Shown here: positions 56,515-64,000 of the stretch, in pieces
Layout: every line of letters starts with the position of its first letter
How positions within the stretch are numbered: the first letter of the stretch is position 1
Assembly: GCF_007860125.1 (NCBI RefSeq)
Contig: NZ_SJPW01000007.1
Coordinates: forward strand, 248,001-312,000
Length of the DNA stretch: 64,000 nucleotides
Source: Rubripirellula tenax
GTDB taxonomy: Bacteria > Planctomycetota > Planctomycetia > Pirellulales > Pirellulaceae
Reading direction: 5' to 3'
Translations under genes and position numbers: made by a program
Notes under the pieces: model-generated
Seen by the model: the letters and a program-made list of their open reading frames with translations, nothing else
Told to the model about the DNA's origin: nothing
Databases searched by the model: none

Positions 56515-56674
56515 TGCTTTATTCGTTTTGCGAGTATAGCTGCCAAGACAAGACATGTTGCGAATCGAGTAAAAAAACGGCCAAAAAACGATAAAGAACG
56601 ACTCTTTTCAATGTTTTTACGATTTTCATCGACGGCAACCATTGATGAGCAGCCTCCCCGCCGATATAACTACA

Positions 56675-56702
56675 TGGACGTTTTGGACCCCTAAAACGTC
56701 CA
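56675..56702. promoter_or_regulatory. Perfect 10-bp inverted repeat, candidate operator upstream of the sigma factor
   Basis: TGGACGTTTT (56675-56684) and AAAACGTCCA (56693-56702) are exact inverted arms around GGACCCCT. The site is 62 bases upstream of the sigma-factor ATG in a 280-base divergent region. MerR-family and CarH operators are palindromes of similar arm length, so the adjacent regulator is the likely ligand. Confidence 0.55.
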
Positions 56703-56763
56703 CTCGCCTCGCGGATCATTCCGCTGGCGATCCAAGCCTCACTCTCGCGAAGGAATCTTTGAA

Positions 56764-57864
56764 ATGCCTACGATCATGACTGAGCCATCGGCAATCCAGC
56801 CTCCCTCCTCCGAAGCTGTCGCCAAGCGATCTCTGGCAGGAGAGCCGGCGAAGACGGCATCGGACATCCCCGCAAGATTCCCCGGGTGGCTCAAGTCACC
56901 CGAACTCGCCGTGGCGAACCGAGATGTCGACCAGATTCTTTCGTCATTGAAAGGATTGGATACGGACGAACTGAAAGTCAGGACGAAGTCGTGGCTGAAG
57001 CGAGAAATCGGCTTCATGACCAACCCTTCCTTCTCCAGTCGCGGCGCAGGTCGGGTAATGTTTGGCGACGCTCTGGAACTAGCCCCGCGAAAGAGCGAAC
57101 TCGGCTTAGCCGCGCTGCGAAAAAGCGGAGTCGATTTGCCGATTCACCTCAGCCGTTTATGCGAGGCAGCTCTATTGAAACCGGAACAAGAGGTGATGCT
57201 GTTTCGCCGTATGAACTTTTTGCTGCACCAAGCTTCAGTGCATCGAAGTCTGCTTAATAGCGATCGTCCGTCGCGAATCAGACTGGAATTGGTCGAAAGG
57301 TTCGTTGCCCTGGCCGAATGGCATCGCGACCGAATCGTCGAAGCTAATCTGCGTCTGGTCTTTTCGATCGTTAAGAAGTTCGTGAATGCCAATAACACAT
57401 TTGACGATTTGTTGAGCGATGGGATCGTGGGTTTGATCCGCGCGGTCGAGAAGTTCGACTTTGATCGTGGCTTCCGGTTCAGCACTTACGCGACCCAAGT
57501 TGTTCGCAGGAATTCGTACCGCACGGTCGTGCTGAATCAACAGGATCGCCAACGGGTCATCGGCGGCTTGCAAGATATGGATGTCGAGATTTGCGAAGAA
57601 GATCGTTCGTCCGCTATCAGCGAAAAGCGTTGGCACGAACTGAGAAGCCGAATGGCTGTGATGCTGGACGACCTGGATCGTCGCGAGAAGCTGATCATTC
57701 GTGCGCGGTTTTCACTCGGTTCACATAGCAAGGTACATACCTTGCAATCCCTGGCCGATCGCCTTGGTATTTCCAAAGAACGGGTTCGCCAACTCGAACG
57801 CCGCGCAATGGAGAAACTGCGTGACATGGCGAGCGACATTCAGTTCGCGCCGCTGGACGCGTAG
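56764..57864 (+). CDS. Sigma-70 family RNA polymerase sigma factor (group 2-like)
   Basis: A 366-residue sigma factor. After a variable N-terminus (~130 residues) come a region 1.2-like segment (LSRLCEAALLKPEQEVMLFRRMNFLLHQAS), region 2 (RIVEANLRLVFSIVKKFVNANNTFDDLLSDGIVGLIRAVEKFD, FRFSTYATQVVRRNSYR), a short region 3 and region 4 (LQSLADRLGISKERVRQLERRAMEKLR). It is too complete for an ECF factor and too short for RpoD. The divergent CarH-like regulator suggests stress- or light-type control, as with litR/litS of Streptomyces. ATG 56764. Confidence 0.9.
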   Translation: MPTIMTEPSAIQPPSSEAVAKRSLAGEPAKTASDIPARFPGWLKSPELAVANRDVDQILSSLKGLDTDELKVRTKSWLKREIGFMTNPSFSSRGAGRVMFGDALELAPRKSELGLAALRKSGVDLPIHLSRLCEAALLKPEQEVMLFRRMNFLLHQASVHRSLLNSDRPSRIRLELVERFVALAEWHRDRIVEANLRLVFSIVKKFVNANNTFDDLLSDGIVGLIRAVEKFDFDRGFRFSTYATQVVRRNSYRTVVLNQQDRQRVIGGLQDMDVEICEEDRSSAISEKRWHELRSRMAVMLDDLDRREKLIIRARFSLGSHSKVHTLQSLADRLGISKERVRQLERRAMEKLRDMASDIQFAPLDA

Positions 57865-57885
57865 CATCTGAAAGTCACGACCCCA

Positions 57886-57899
57886 TTCGCCCAAGCGAA
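57886..57899. terminator. Small hairpin after the sigma-factor gene
   Basis: TTCGC and GCGAA arms around CCAA, 22 bases after the stop. A second, larger dyad (AGGGCCAG at 57949-57956, CTGGCCCT at 57990-57997) follows in the same convergent gap before the ExbD gene end. Neither has a U-tract. Confidence 0.3.
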
Positions 57900-58014
57900 A
57901 GAATATCTTGCCACCTCCAGCGGCGTCTGAATCGGGGCGCCATTAATCAGGGCCAGATTCTAGAACCGGCCATTCCCGTAGACGAGTGGCTGGCCCTTAC
58001 AAGCGAATTGGCAT

Positions 58015-58461
58015 TCAATCGAGGTGAAAAAATTGCGATACCTGCATCTGGGAGTAGCCCGCGATGGTGCCGGCGTCGAGGCAGTCGACGAGTGACTTTA
58101 GTTTTGCGTCTTCGTGAACTCTCACGATTAACCGCATGTCACCGCTCGCTCCCACCATTGCATCGCTAAGCGAACCGAGCAGACTCTGCTTACTTGGCGT
58201 CTCACGTTCCCAGTTCGGTCCCAGCAATAAAAAGTTGCCGCGATCATCGATCTGGACTTCGACGGACTCGAGTTGATCGACGGTCATAGGATCAATGCTC
58301 GGACTTGGCGCGTCGGATTGTTGCCGCGGCATTTGAATTGATTTCTGCAGACTAAACGAAGCCGTCACCATAAAAAAGATCAGCATTAAGAACGTGACGT
58401 CGACCATCGGAGTCATATCCAATTCGCTGCCGTCGCAATTTGGTCGCTTGGGTGAATCCAT
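58015..58461 (-). CDS. ExbD/TolR-family biopolymer transport protein (orphan)
   Basis: About 148 residues. SELDMTPMVDVTFLMLIFFMVTASFSLQ is the ExbD/TolR membrane span with the conserved Asp that couples proton flow to work on an outer-membrane partner. A periplasmic domain follows. ATG 58461 gives the usual short cytoplasmic head; in-frame ATGs at 58503 and 58524 would lengthen it. No exbB/motA-like or tonB gene is near, so it probably joins a complex encoded elsewhere, or has been separated from it. Confidence 0.8.
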   Translation of the reverse strand: MDSPKRPNCDGSELDMTPMVDVTFLMLIFFMVTASFSLQKSIQMPRQQSDAPSPSIDPMTVDQLESVEVQIDDRGNFLLLGPNWERETPSKQSLLGSLSDAMVGASGDMRLIVRVHEDAKLKSLVDCLDAGTIAGYSQMQVSQFFHLD

Positions 58462-59159
58462 CTTCGTTTCCAACAGTCGAACACCAGCAGCACTAGCCAA
58501 CATCAACGCCTCGCGTTTCGTCATAGAGTCTCGCACCCGATCCAGAACCAAGACGGGCGGGACACTCCGGTAGACCATCTCAATGAATGACCGCCGTACA
58601 GAACAGATACACGACAAATTCAGCGGCCGGCGAACAACTGACGTTCGCTCACGAACAGATTCCAGCAAATAGCGGCTCAAACATCATTTCGCCGAATCAC
58701 TCGACTTACACGCGCGCACGATCAACTCCTCAAAACAGCCATGTCGAACGAGTTGATCTGATTCGCCCTAGATCAGGAGGACAGGCTTGAGCGAACGCCT
58801 ACTCCCACCGGCTTTTGACCGACCACCCGCCACGGCATGTCCTGCAGCGAACACTTCGACCAATCTAGGATTGTCGCTTCGCAATCATCACTCCGCTTGC
58901 AAAGAGCGGCAGGTTCAAAATGGACACGAGACGTGCCTAAGTGGTTCCCTTGAAAGCACTCCATGGCACGCTGGTAGTCGAGCCAGACAAGCCGAGCAAC
59001 GCGGAGTAGTTTGAACAGATCGACAAGCCGTCAGGACTTTCGGCAGGCTTCGAAAGGGAACTCCGCGACGCAGCTGGATTCGCCTCAGCCCGGTGATTCG
59101 TTAGACGCGCTGAAGTCTGGCGACTGATGAAACCCGTAAGACTCAAATTGGTCGAAGAT
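58462..59159. other. Unassigned stretch, 698 bp
   Basis: No recognisable gene, repeat or RNA. One small open frame (58787-59014, plus) starts at TTG six bases after a perfect AGGAGG (58775-58780), rare in this window. Its 75-residue product is Ser/Ala/Arg-rich, without a motif. Low-complexity or decayed sequence is equally possible. Confidence 0.4.
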
Positions 59160-60083
59160 CTAATTCGATTCCAGATTCAGACCTAGTTTTTCAAGGTCCG
59201 CGACACGCTTCGACCAATCGATTTGGCAGGGCTCGCCAATGGGTTGGTCAAAACTGTAGACGCCCAGCGACAAAGTGCGAATTCGGTCGTGGCGCACTTG
59301 CTTGTCGACCAACGGCATAGACGACGATTGGTCGTGCTGGGCTTCCAGTTGTTGCTGCTCGACTTCGGCGAGCCACGCAATCGCGATGCGGTGCAGTGCG
59401 ACTATCCGGAACCAATGCCAAGGCTTTTCGACCGAGACGCTTTGCCGACACCATTTCCAATCTGCGAACCGCCCCAAATCATCAGGGCGAATCAGGAAAC
59501 AACGCACACACTTTTTACGGACCACCGTTCGATCCTCGCACGTCATTGCGAACAGCCAGGGTTCGCGGGGTATCGACGTAACGGCGAACAGACCGGCGAT
59601 GTGCCCCATCGCGTCGTTGACCAGTTCAAAACCAAGAGTCCCTTCCGTCCTTAGAATGGGGTCGGCGAGCGTGCAACTGTTGGCCGCTTTCTCAACGGCC
59701 TCCCGCACGGCAATGTTGTCGTACAGATCATTCAGTGTCGTCTTCGGAGCTAAGTTACGAAACAACAGCACCCAACGCTGTGCTGTCGGATCATCGGCAT
59801 GCGTCGCGGTTGCCTCGGAGTTGTCGGCGGACGAGACATCGCCACTGTGACCAGGATTGGATTGCGTGCCATCGGGCGACAAATGATGCACTTGAAACAC
59901 GAAGTCGTCAGAGTCACCGGATTGCAGACGCTGGATCGCATTGAGCCGACGCCGAAACAACAAGAACCAACTGACAAAAATTCCCGCCAGAAAGCCGCCT
60001 GCCTTCCCAATGAACTCAGGGAGCAATCGCTCCCACTGCAGCGTCATGAGCCAGTCGATGAAAGGTTGCAAATTTCTATCCAT
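59160..60083 (-). CDS. Hypothetical protein with one N-terminal membrane span
   Basis: A 307-residue protein I do not recognise. Residues ~22-42 (FIGKAGGFLAGIFVSWFLLFRRR) form one membrane helix ending in Arg, so the bulk is probably cytoplasmic. A Ser/Asp-rich linker (about 60-90) precedes a compact domain with two Cys (VRKKCVRCF), several Trp (FADWKWCRQ, KPWHWFRIV) and a charged C-terminus. The ATG at 60083 starts MDRNLQPFIDWLM; a start nine codons upstream is less likely. Its neighbours, an orphan ExbD and a PEP-CTERM protein, give no function. Confidence 0.6.
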   Translation of the reverse strand: MDRNLQPFIDWLMTLQWERLLPEFIGKAGGFLAGIFVSWFLLFRRRLNAIQRLQSGDSDDFVFQVHHLSPDGTQSNPGHSGDVSSADNSEATATHADDPTAQRWVLLFRNLAPKTTLNDLYDNIAVREAVEKAANSCTLADPILRTEGTLGFELVNDAMGHIAGLFAVTSIPREPWLFAMTCEDRTVVRKKCVRCFLIRPDDLGRFADWKWCRQSVSVEKPWHWFRIVALHRIAIAWLAEVEQQQLEAQHDQSSSMPLVDKQVRHDRIRTLSLGVYSFDQPIGEPCQIDWSKRVADLEKLGLNLESN

Positions 60084-60257
60084 CCGTTGGTGAGGGAGTC
60101 GCTGACACACGAAGACCGAGATTCGCTAAGCGTCAAAAAACCACGTTGCCAGTGCAATCCGCCGATAGCCAACAGCAAGGTAAATGGGCACAGCGAATCG
60201 AGGGAAATTCGCTTTAACTGGAACGAAGCAAAGCCAGCCACCGACTGAACTGGTTCA

Positions 60258-61763
60258 TTAGACGTTTGGTCCAGACCGTCGTTTCCGAAGCGCCGCAATG
60301 ATCACGGCGCTGACGAACGTCGTCAATAGGAAAGACGACGGCTCGGGAACGGCCACCAATCGAAGGACGCCGCCAGTTCCGGCAAGACTCGATGTCTTCA
60401 CCACCCGAAGATCCCAGCCAAGTCCCGACGGCAGAACGATCGCGCCAAGATCGCCGATGATTTGATCTGCGATCAACAGGTCAAAAGCCATCGAGACATC
60501 GGGTGAGAAGCCATCGAGGAGGCGAATATTTATAGCACTGGACGATCCGAGACTCAGAATGCCATCGACGTTGATCGAATCGAAACGACCAACACCGGCA
60601 AGCTCCATTATTATTGCACCGTTGATGAGGACGTCGCCGGTGAAATCAAGATGGCCAACCGAGAGCCCGGGGCTTAGCGTTGATGCGGATCCGAAGCTGA
60701 CGGCCCCTGTAACGGCGCCATTCCCACTGAAACTTCCGCCCGCAATATCGACCGTCGAAGCATGGAGGGTTCCATCTGCAATCGTTTCACCATCGGTTTG
60801 TAGGTAACTCCCGTCGCCGGAAATAGCGCCCGCATAAAACTGCCCACTATTCGCAATCGATCCAGAGTTATAGAGAGCGCTGTCGTTGCGAAAGACTCCG
60901 CCGGCCAAATTGTTGATCGAGCCTCCCGCGCTGTTTTCGAGACCGATTCCGGATGGGTGATTGTCGAAGACACCGGCGTTGTTCAATTCGCCAGTGTTGA
61001 ACCACCGCTGACGGTTCGTGACTGTGCCGTCGGCAAAGTTATTCAACGTTCCTCCGTTTCGGAACACGCCTCGATTGACGCCAGAGTTGAAGTTCACCGT
61101 GTTTGAGATGTCGCCATGGTTATTGATCGTGGCCACATTCAGAACTTCGCCATGATTCAGAAACGTTGCGGCCGCTTGGTTGTCAAAGTCGCCTCGCTGC
61201 ACCAGGTAACCGCCCGCGCCGCTGCCCGGTGTTGCATTTTGGAACGTCCCGAAATTCGTTAGCGTCCCGTTAAACGCTGCGCCTTGCTTATTGGTAAAGA
61301 TGCCACCAACGGCATTGGTGAACTGGCTCCCCTCGGCCAATTGAATTGACCAGTCCGCACTGATATCGCCCAGGTTGGTCACGACACCACTGACATTGAA
61401 GTGCGAGACGGAATCGAAATTCATTTTCGATCCTGCCGTCGTTTCCAGCAGGCCACCCGCTCCAATGTTCACGGTCGATAGACTGCCACCCACTTCTTGG
61501 AACAAGATGTCCATTTGGCCAACGTTCCGAAGCGTGCCTCCACTGACGACATTGATGGCTCCGAAGTTTTCAAACGGGTCTGCGTTGTTCGTGCCAACGT
61601 CTCCGGACAACACAGTAATCGTGTTGTTCCCTACGTTCGGGTTTGGAAAAATCTCGTACTCGATAGCCGTTGAACGCGAGGCAAAAAGACACGCGGCGAT
61701 CGCGGCAGATACAAGCGGCTTTCGGTACCAACCGACGGAGTATCCATTAGCCATGGCATTCAT
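60258..61763 (-). CDS. PEP-CTERM surface protein with Asn/Gly-rich beta-helix repeats
   Basis: A 501-residue exported protein. After a signal peptide (SAAIAACLFASRSTAI) come about 20 short degenerate repeats rich in N, G, F and V (NFGTFQN, NHGEVLN, NNHGDISN, NGGTLNNFADGTV, NSGSIANSGQF), as in pectate-lyase or autotransporter-like parallel beta helices. It then has the sorting tail VAVPEPSSFLLTTFVSAVIIAAL followed by Arg residues. The tail is cleaved by an exosortase (not in this window), and the protein is delivered to the cell surface. Adhesion or matrix function is inferred. ATG 61763; 61754 also possible. Confidence 0.88.
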   Translation of the reverse strand: MNAMANGYSVGWYRKPLVSAAIAACLFASRSTAIEYEIFPNPNVGNNTITVLSGDVGTNNADPFENFGAINVVSGGTLRNVGQMDILFQEVGGSLSTVNIGAGGLLETTAGSKMNFDSVSHFNVSGVVTNLGDISADWSIQLAEGSQFTNAVGGIFTNKQGAAFNGTLTNFGTFQNATPGSGAGGYLVQRGDFDNQAAATFLNHGEVLNVATINNHGDISNTVNFNSGVNRGVFRNGGTLNNFADGTVTNRQRWFNTGELNNAGVFDNHPSGIGLENSAGGSINNLAGGVFRNDSALYNSGSIANSGQFYAGAISGDGSYLQTDGETIADGTLHASTVDIAGGSFSGNGAVTGAVSFGSASTLSPGLSVGHLDFTGDVLINGAIIMELAGVGRFDSINVDGILSLGSSSAINIRLLDGFSPDVSMAFDLLIADQIIGDLGAIVLPSGLGWDLRVVKTSSLAGTGGVLRLVAVPEPSSFLLTTFVSAVIIAALRKRRSGPNV

Positions 61764-61877
61764 CGATCAAATAAAAGTTTGGTTGTGTGACTACCCTAAA
61801 ATATAGCGATCGTCGCGGCGAGTTGAAACGGTTTCCGCCCCAAAACAAGTCGTGCAAACAACAGACGCACTCGTACG

Positions 61878-61936
61878 TTGCAAACATATGTGAACGGTGC
61901 AAACCATCTGCACATGTTTCAACTGTTGCACATGTG
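61878..61936. repeat. Cluster of CACATGT/AAACAT repeats upstream of the PEP-CTERM gene
   Basis: TGCACATGT occurs at 61909-61917 and 61927-61935, 18 bases apart start to start. AAACATATGTG (61882-61892) and ACATGTTTC (61912-61920) form related inverted copies. The phasing suggests a multi-site binding region, about 115 bases upstream of the PEP-CTERM start. Confidence 0.45.
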
Positions 61937-62286
61937 TCGCCGTGGCGCGCTTGCCAATTTTGTCCGCAAGTCTATTCGGCGCCGAAATCATTCGGGATGC
62001 GAAATCCACGTCGCCGACCGCGGTTGATTTGGCGCCCTGCATCCCAAGAACGATGTCCCCATTCACCGAATGGTTGGATCGGTGACAGCAACACGTACTC
62101 TGAGCACGTCGTGGCAGCCGATACTGCAATGCCAATGAACAATTACGACGCAATCGATTCAAGAGCTTTGCTCAATCCGATGCGTCGACGTTCGGTACAC
62201 AGGACGGGACACTGCTGATTCGGGGCAGGTTGGCTGCATCGCGCCAACGCGAAATCCGCCTGTTCAGGAACAGCGAAAAACCTTCC

Positions 62287-62339
62287 TTGACAGCAATCCC
62301 TGGATGTCAATACATTAGCACGTGTCAGTGGATTGACAC
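62287..62339 (+). promoter_or_regulatory. blaI promoter with overlapping operator dyads
   Basis: TTGACA (62287-62292) and TACATT (62311-62316), 18 bases apart, form a good sigma-70-type promoter. TTGACA and TGTCAA (62305-62310) are perfect inverted arms 12 bases apart. A second dyad GTGTCA (62322-62327), spacer of 6, TGACAC (62334-62339) overlaps the expected start site. BlaI-type repressors bind such dyads, so autorepression is predicted. Confidence 0.65.
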
Positions 62340-62354
62340 ACGAGCGGGTTTCCG

Positions 62355-62756
62355 ATGGCAAAGAAAAGACAGAAGGCTGAGCCGCTGAAGTTGGGGGCTC
62401 GCGAGCGTCAGATTTTGGATGCGGTCTATCACGTGGGCCGGGCTTCGGTTTCGGATGTGCGGTCTTTGTTGAAGGACCCGCCCAGCTATTCGTCCGTCCG
62501 CACGATGATGGGAATACTGGAAGAAAAAGGGTTCCTGCGCCGACATCGCGACGGAATTCGACATCGGTATTCAGCGACGAAATCGCGTGAGAGTGCTGGT
62601 CGAAGTGCGATTGCACATTTGATGTCCACGTTCTTCGAAGGCTCGGCCAGCAAAATGTTTGCGGCACTGCTGGACGAATCGGCATCGCAGTTGACGGATG
62701 ACGAACTTGCTCAATTGCAGCAGGCCATCGACAAAGCTCGTGAACAGGAATCCTAA
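62355..62756 (+). CDS. blaI: BlaI/MecI/CopY-family transcriptional repressor
   Basis: A 133-residue winged-helix repressor. LGARERQILDAVYHVGRASVSDVRSLL is the DNA-binding half, SYSSVRTMMGILEEKGFLRRHRDGIRHRYSA holds the recognition helix and wing, and the C-terminal dimerisation helices run from about residue 85 (LMSTFFEGSASKMFAALLDESASQL). The partner peptidase starts one base after its stop, so this is a BlaI/BlaR1-type two-gene switch. Planctomycetes have many such pairs, and a beta-lactam signal is not implied. ATG 62355 without a clear ribosome-binding site; short leader of ~30 bases. Confidence 0.9.
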   Translation: MAKKRQKAEPLKLGARERQILDAVYHVGRASVSDVRSLLKDPPSYSSVRTMMGILEEKGFLRRHRDGIRHRYSATKSRESAGRSAIAHLMSTFFEGSASKMFAALLDESASQLTDDELAQLQQAIDKAREQES

Positions 62757-62757
62757 G

Positions 62758-64000
62758 ATGCTGTGGCAATTGTTTTTTTTGGACGTCGCTTTGAAGTCGT
62801 TTGTCGTGATGGCTGTCATCGCGATTTTGGTGGGCGTCAGCACACGATCATCCGCGGCGATCAAGCACCGAATGTGGACTCTCGGAATCGTGGGTGTCAT
62901 GTTGGTTCCGTTGTGGAGTGCGTTGCTGCCGACCTGTCAACTTGCTCTCTTGCCCGCTGATGTGGTGACCGACGCGGACTCCATCGCGATGCAATCGGTT
63001 GCACCGGATCCTCAGGCGGCCAAGGTTTCGCGAGCCGAAATTGCGCCAGACTTTCCGCCCGCAAACGCCAACCCGATGATGCATGAATCGCCTGCCGCGA
63101 ATCTTGCTGGCCAAACCGATCCGTTCGCTTCGGTCGAACCGTCTCTCGCATCCACGACTCGAGAACTTTTACAAGCCGACTCGGATACTCCCGTCGCAAA
63201 GACTTCGCCGGATCAGTGGACGTCACGGTTACTGGTCGTTTGGACGATGGGCACCGTTGTCTTCATTCTGCCTTGGATCGTTCGAGGGATACGAACTCAG
63301 CGTTGGATCGCCAGCGGAGTTCCGGTTCAGGACACGGTCCTGAACTCACTGCACGACGAGGTTTGCCGCAGCTTGCATGTAAGTGGCTGTCCTGGACTGC
63401 TACAGTGCCCCGACTTGACGATGCCGTGCGCTGCGGGATGGTTTCGCCCGGTCGTAATGTTGCCCAGCGCCGCGATCGCTTGGCCGGTCGGTCGTTTGCG
63501 ACCGGTTCTATTGCACGAAACGGCTCATGTGGTTCGCCATGATATGTTGATCCAATCGTTGGCGGAGCTTTGCCGAGCAGTTTACTGGTTCAACCCGCTC
63601 GTATGGCTTGCCGTTTCGCGAATGCCACTGGAGCGTGAACAAGCTTGTGACGATCACGTGCTTCAATCGGGAGTCGAAGCAAGCGACTATGCCCAGGTTT
63701 TGCTGGATGTCGCCAAAGACTTTCGACGCGATCAACGTGGCGTCGGCTTGGCGATGGCTCGCCCAAACGACTTGCCCCGTCGAATGAAATCGCTACTCGA
63801 CAAAACGCGGTCCCACATTCCGTTGAGACGATCCACTGCGATTCTAATGTTGATCGCAACGCTATGGGTCAGCGGCGCGACATCCGCAGTTCGATTGGTA
63901 GCCAAGGCCCAAGATGCCACGGCGGATCCCACCCTTGTCGAAGGATCCGATCAATGGATCGAAGGTGCCGGCGAATCCTTAAAGATTCGTGTGCGTGGCG
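62758..64000 (+). CDS. blaR1: BlaR1-like M56 membrane metallopeptidase, cut by window end
   Basis: The open frame runs from ATG 62758 to the window end without a stop (at least 414 residues). N-terminal membrane helices (FFLDVALKSFVVMAVIAILVG, LGIVGVMLVPLWSALLP), a linker, and another helix (VVWTMGTVVFILPWIV) lead to the M56 zinc site HETAH at 253-257 with downstream EREQACDDHV. A last helix (TAILMLIATLWVSGAT) precedes an extracellular portion. BlaR1-type proteins sense a ligand outside and cleave the cognate BlaI. The C-terminal sensor domain lies outside the window, so the ligand is unknown. Confidence 0.88.
   Translation, partial: MLWQLFFLDVALKSFVVMAVIAILVGVSTRSSAAIKHRMWTLGIVGVMLVPLWSALLPTCQLALLPADVVTDADSIAMQSVAPDPQAAKVSRAEIAPDFPPANANPMMHESPAANLAGQTDPFASVEPSLASTTRELLQADSDTPVAKTSPDQWTSRLLVVWTMGTVVFILPWIVRGIRTQRWIASGVPVQDTVLNSLHDEVCRSLHVSGCPGLLQCPDLTMPCAAGWFRPVVMLPSAAIAWPVGRLRPVLLHETAHVVRHDMLIQSLAELCRAVYWFNPLVWLAVSRMPLEREQACDDHVLQSGVEASDYAQVLLDVAKDFRRDQRGVGLAMARPNDLPRRMKSLLDKTRSHIPLRRSTAILMLIATLWVSGATSAVRLVAKAQDATADPTLVEGSDQWIEGAGESLKIRVRG

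Larger units (their letters stand above)
61764..62354. other. Divergent intergenic region, 591 bp
   Basis: Between the PEP-CTERM gene (minus) and blaI (plus). It contains the TGCACATGT direct repeats at 61909-61935 and the promoter/operator at 62287-62339, annotated separately. The remaining ~350 bases show no convincing gene, in spite of open frames on both strands. Confidence 0.5.

Noticed and set aside
60258-61763. DNA-level tandem repeats
   Set aside because: The N/G-rich repeats are degenerate at protein level and show no exact DNA periodicity.
61787-62218. Protein gene on the plus strand upstream of blaI
   Set aside because: The open frame has low family character, and overlapping open frames exist on the other strand; more likely regulatory sequence.
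1-64000. tRNA, rRNA, CRISPR, insertion sequence, prophage
   Set aside because: No cloverleaf-like sequence, spaced repeat array, transposase or phage gene was recognised on reading both strands; a covariance search would be needed to exclude small RNAs.

Overview
The window looks like a chromosomal segment of a planctomycete of the Rhodopirellula/Blastopirellula type (Pirellulales). The evidence is the planctomycete-typical families: two DUF1552 proteins with RR signal sequences, a PSCyt1-type DUF1587/1592/1588/1585 cytochrome-like protein, a PEP-CTERM surface protein, xylose-isomerase-like TIM-barrel proteins, a flotillin-like FloA, a heptaheme/TPR lipoprotein and a CarH-like MerR protein. 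Shine-Dalgarno sequences are mostly weak, and start codons are often TTG or GTG. I saw no tRNA, rRNA, CRISPR array, insertion sequence or prophage. All coordinates and start choices come from reading the sequence; no database search was run.

Layout. 1-9.8 kb: 5' end of an Fe/Mn superoxide dismutase, a degenerate-HD/PAS/GGDEF protein, an ECF-like sigma factor, a ClpS-like adaptor, an M20 dipeptidase overlapping a sugar isomerase/epimerase, hemH with manC, and a second isomerase. 9.9-19.5 kb (minus strand): a surface and electron-transfer block of DUF1552, PSCyt1, a B12-binding-type radical SAM protein, a membrane protein, a heptaheme cytochrome with TPRs and a second DUF1552. 19.6-23.4 kb (minus): GT2 glycosyltransferase, a small coiled-coil protein, FloA and an extended SDR. 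23.8-38.4 kb (plus): a micro-oxic block with a tandem universal stress protein, a dihydroorotate-dehydrogenase-like protein, a cbb3 oxidase operon (ccoNO fusion, ccoQ, mono-heme ccoP, ccoG, ccoH, a DsbD_2/TauE-like protein, ccoI, ccoS), a FixL-like PAS histidine kinase and an NtrC-type sigma-54 activator. 38.4-48.7 kb: a winged-helix regulator divergent from dabB-dabA (energy-coupled inorganic carbon uptake), followed without a real gap by an ABC exporter with a His/Gly-rich segment and a degenerate ATPase, an HlyD-type adaptor and a TolC-type channel. 48.8-55.4 kb: Sua5-type threonylcarbamoyl-AMP synthase, ilvA, ppc and a GH18 protein. 55.6-57.9 kb: a CarH/LitR-like regulator lacking the B12-ligand His, divergent from a sigma-70 factor. 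58-61.8 kb: an orphan ExbD, a hypothetical and a PEP-CTERM protein. 62.3-64 kb: a BlaI-type repressor and an M56 (BlaR1-like) peptidase cut by the window end.

The most coherent stories are these. (1) An oxygen-responsive cbb3 operon whose FixL-like kinase sits beside an NtrC-type rather than a FixJ-type partner, with candidate -24/-12 promoters upstream of ccoNO and of the stress-protein gene. (2) DabAB joined to a pseudo-ATPase type-I-secretion-like tripartite complex behind a perfect 7-2-7 palindrome, the best candidate here for an undescribed system. (3) A LitR/LitS-like divergent regulator/sigma pair in which both B12-coordination motifs are altered, with a perfect 10-bp inverted repeat between them. 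(4) A BlaI promoter carrying two dyads, which predicts autoregulation.
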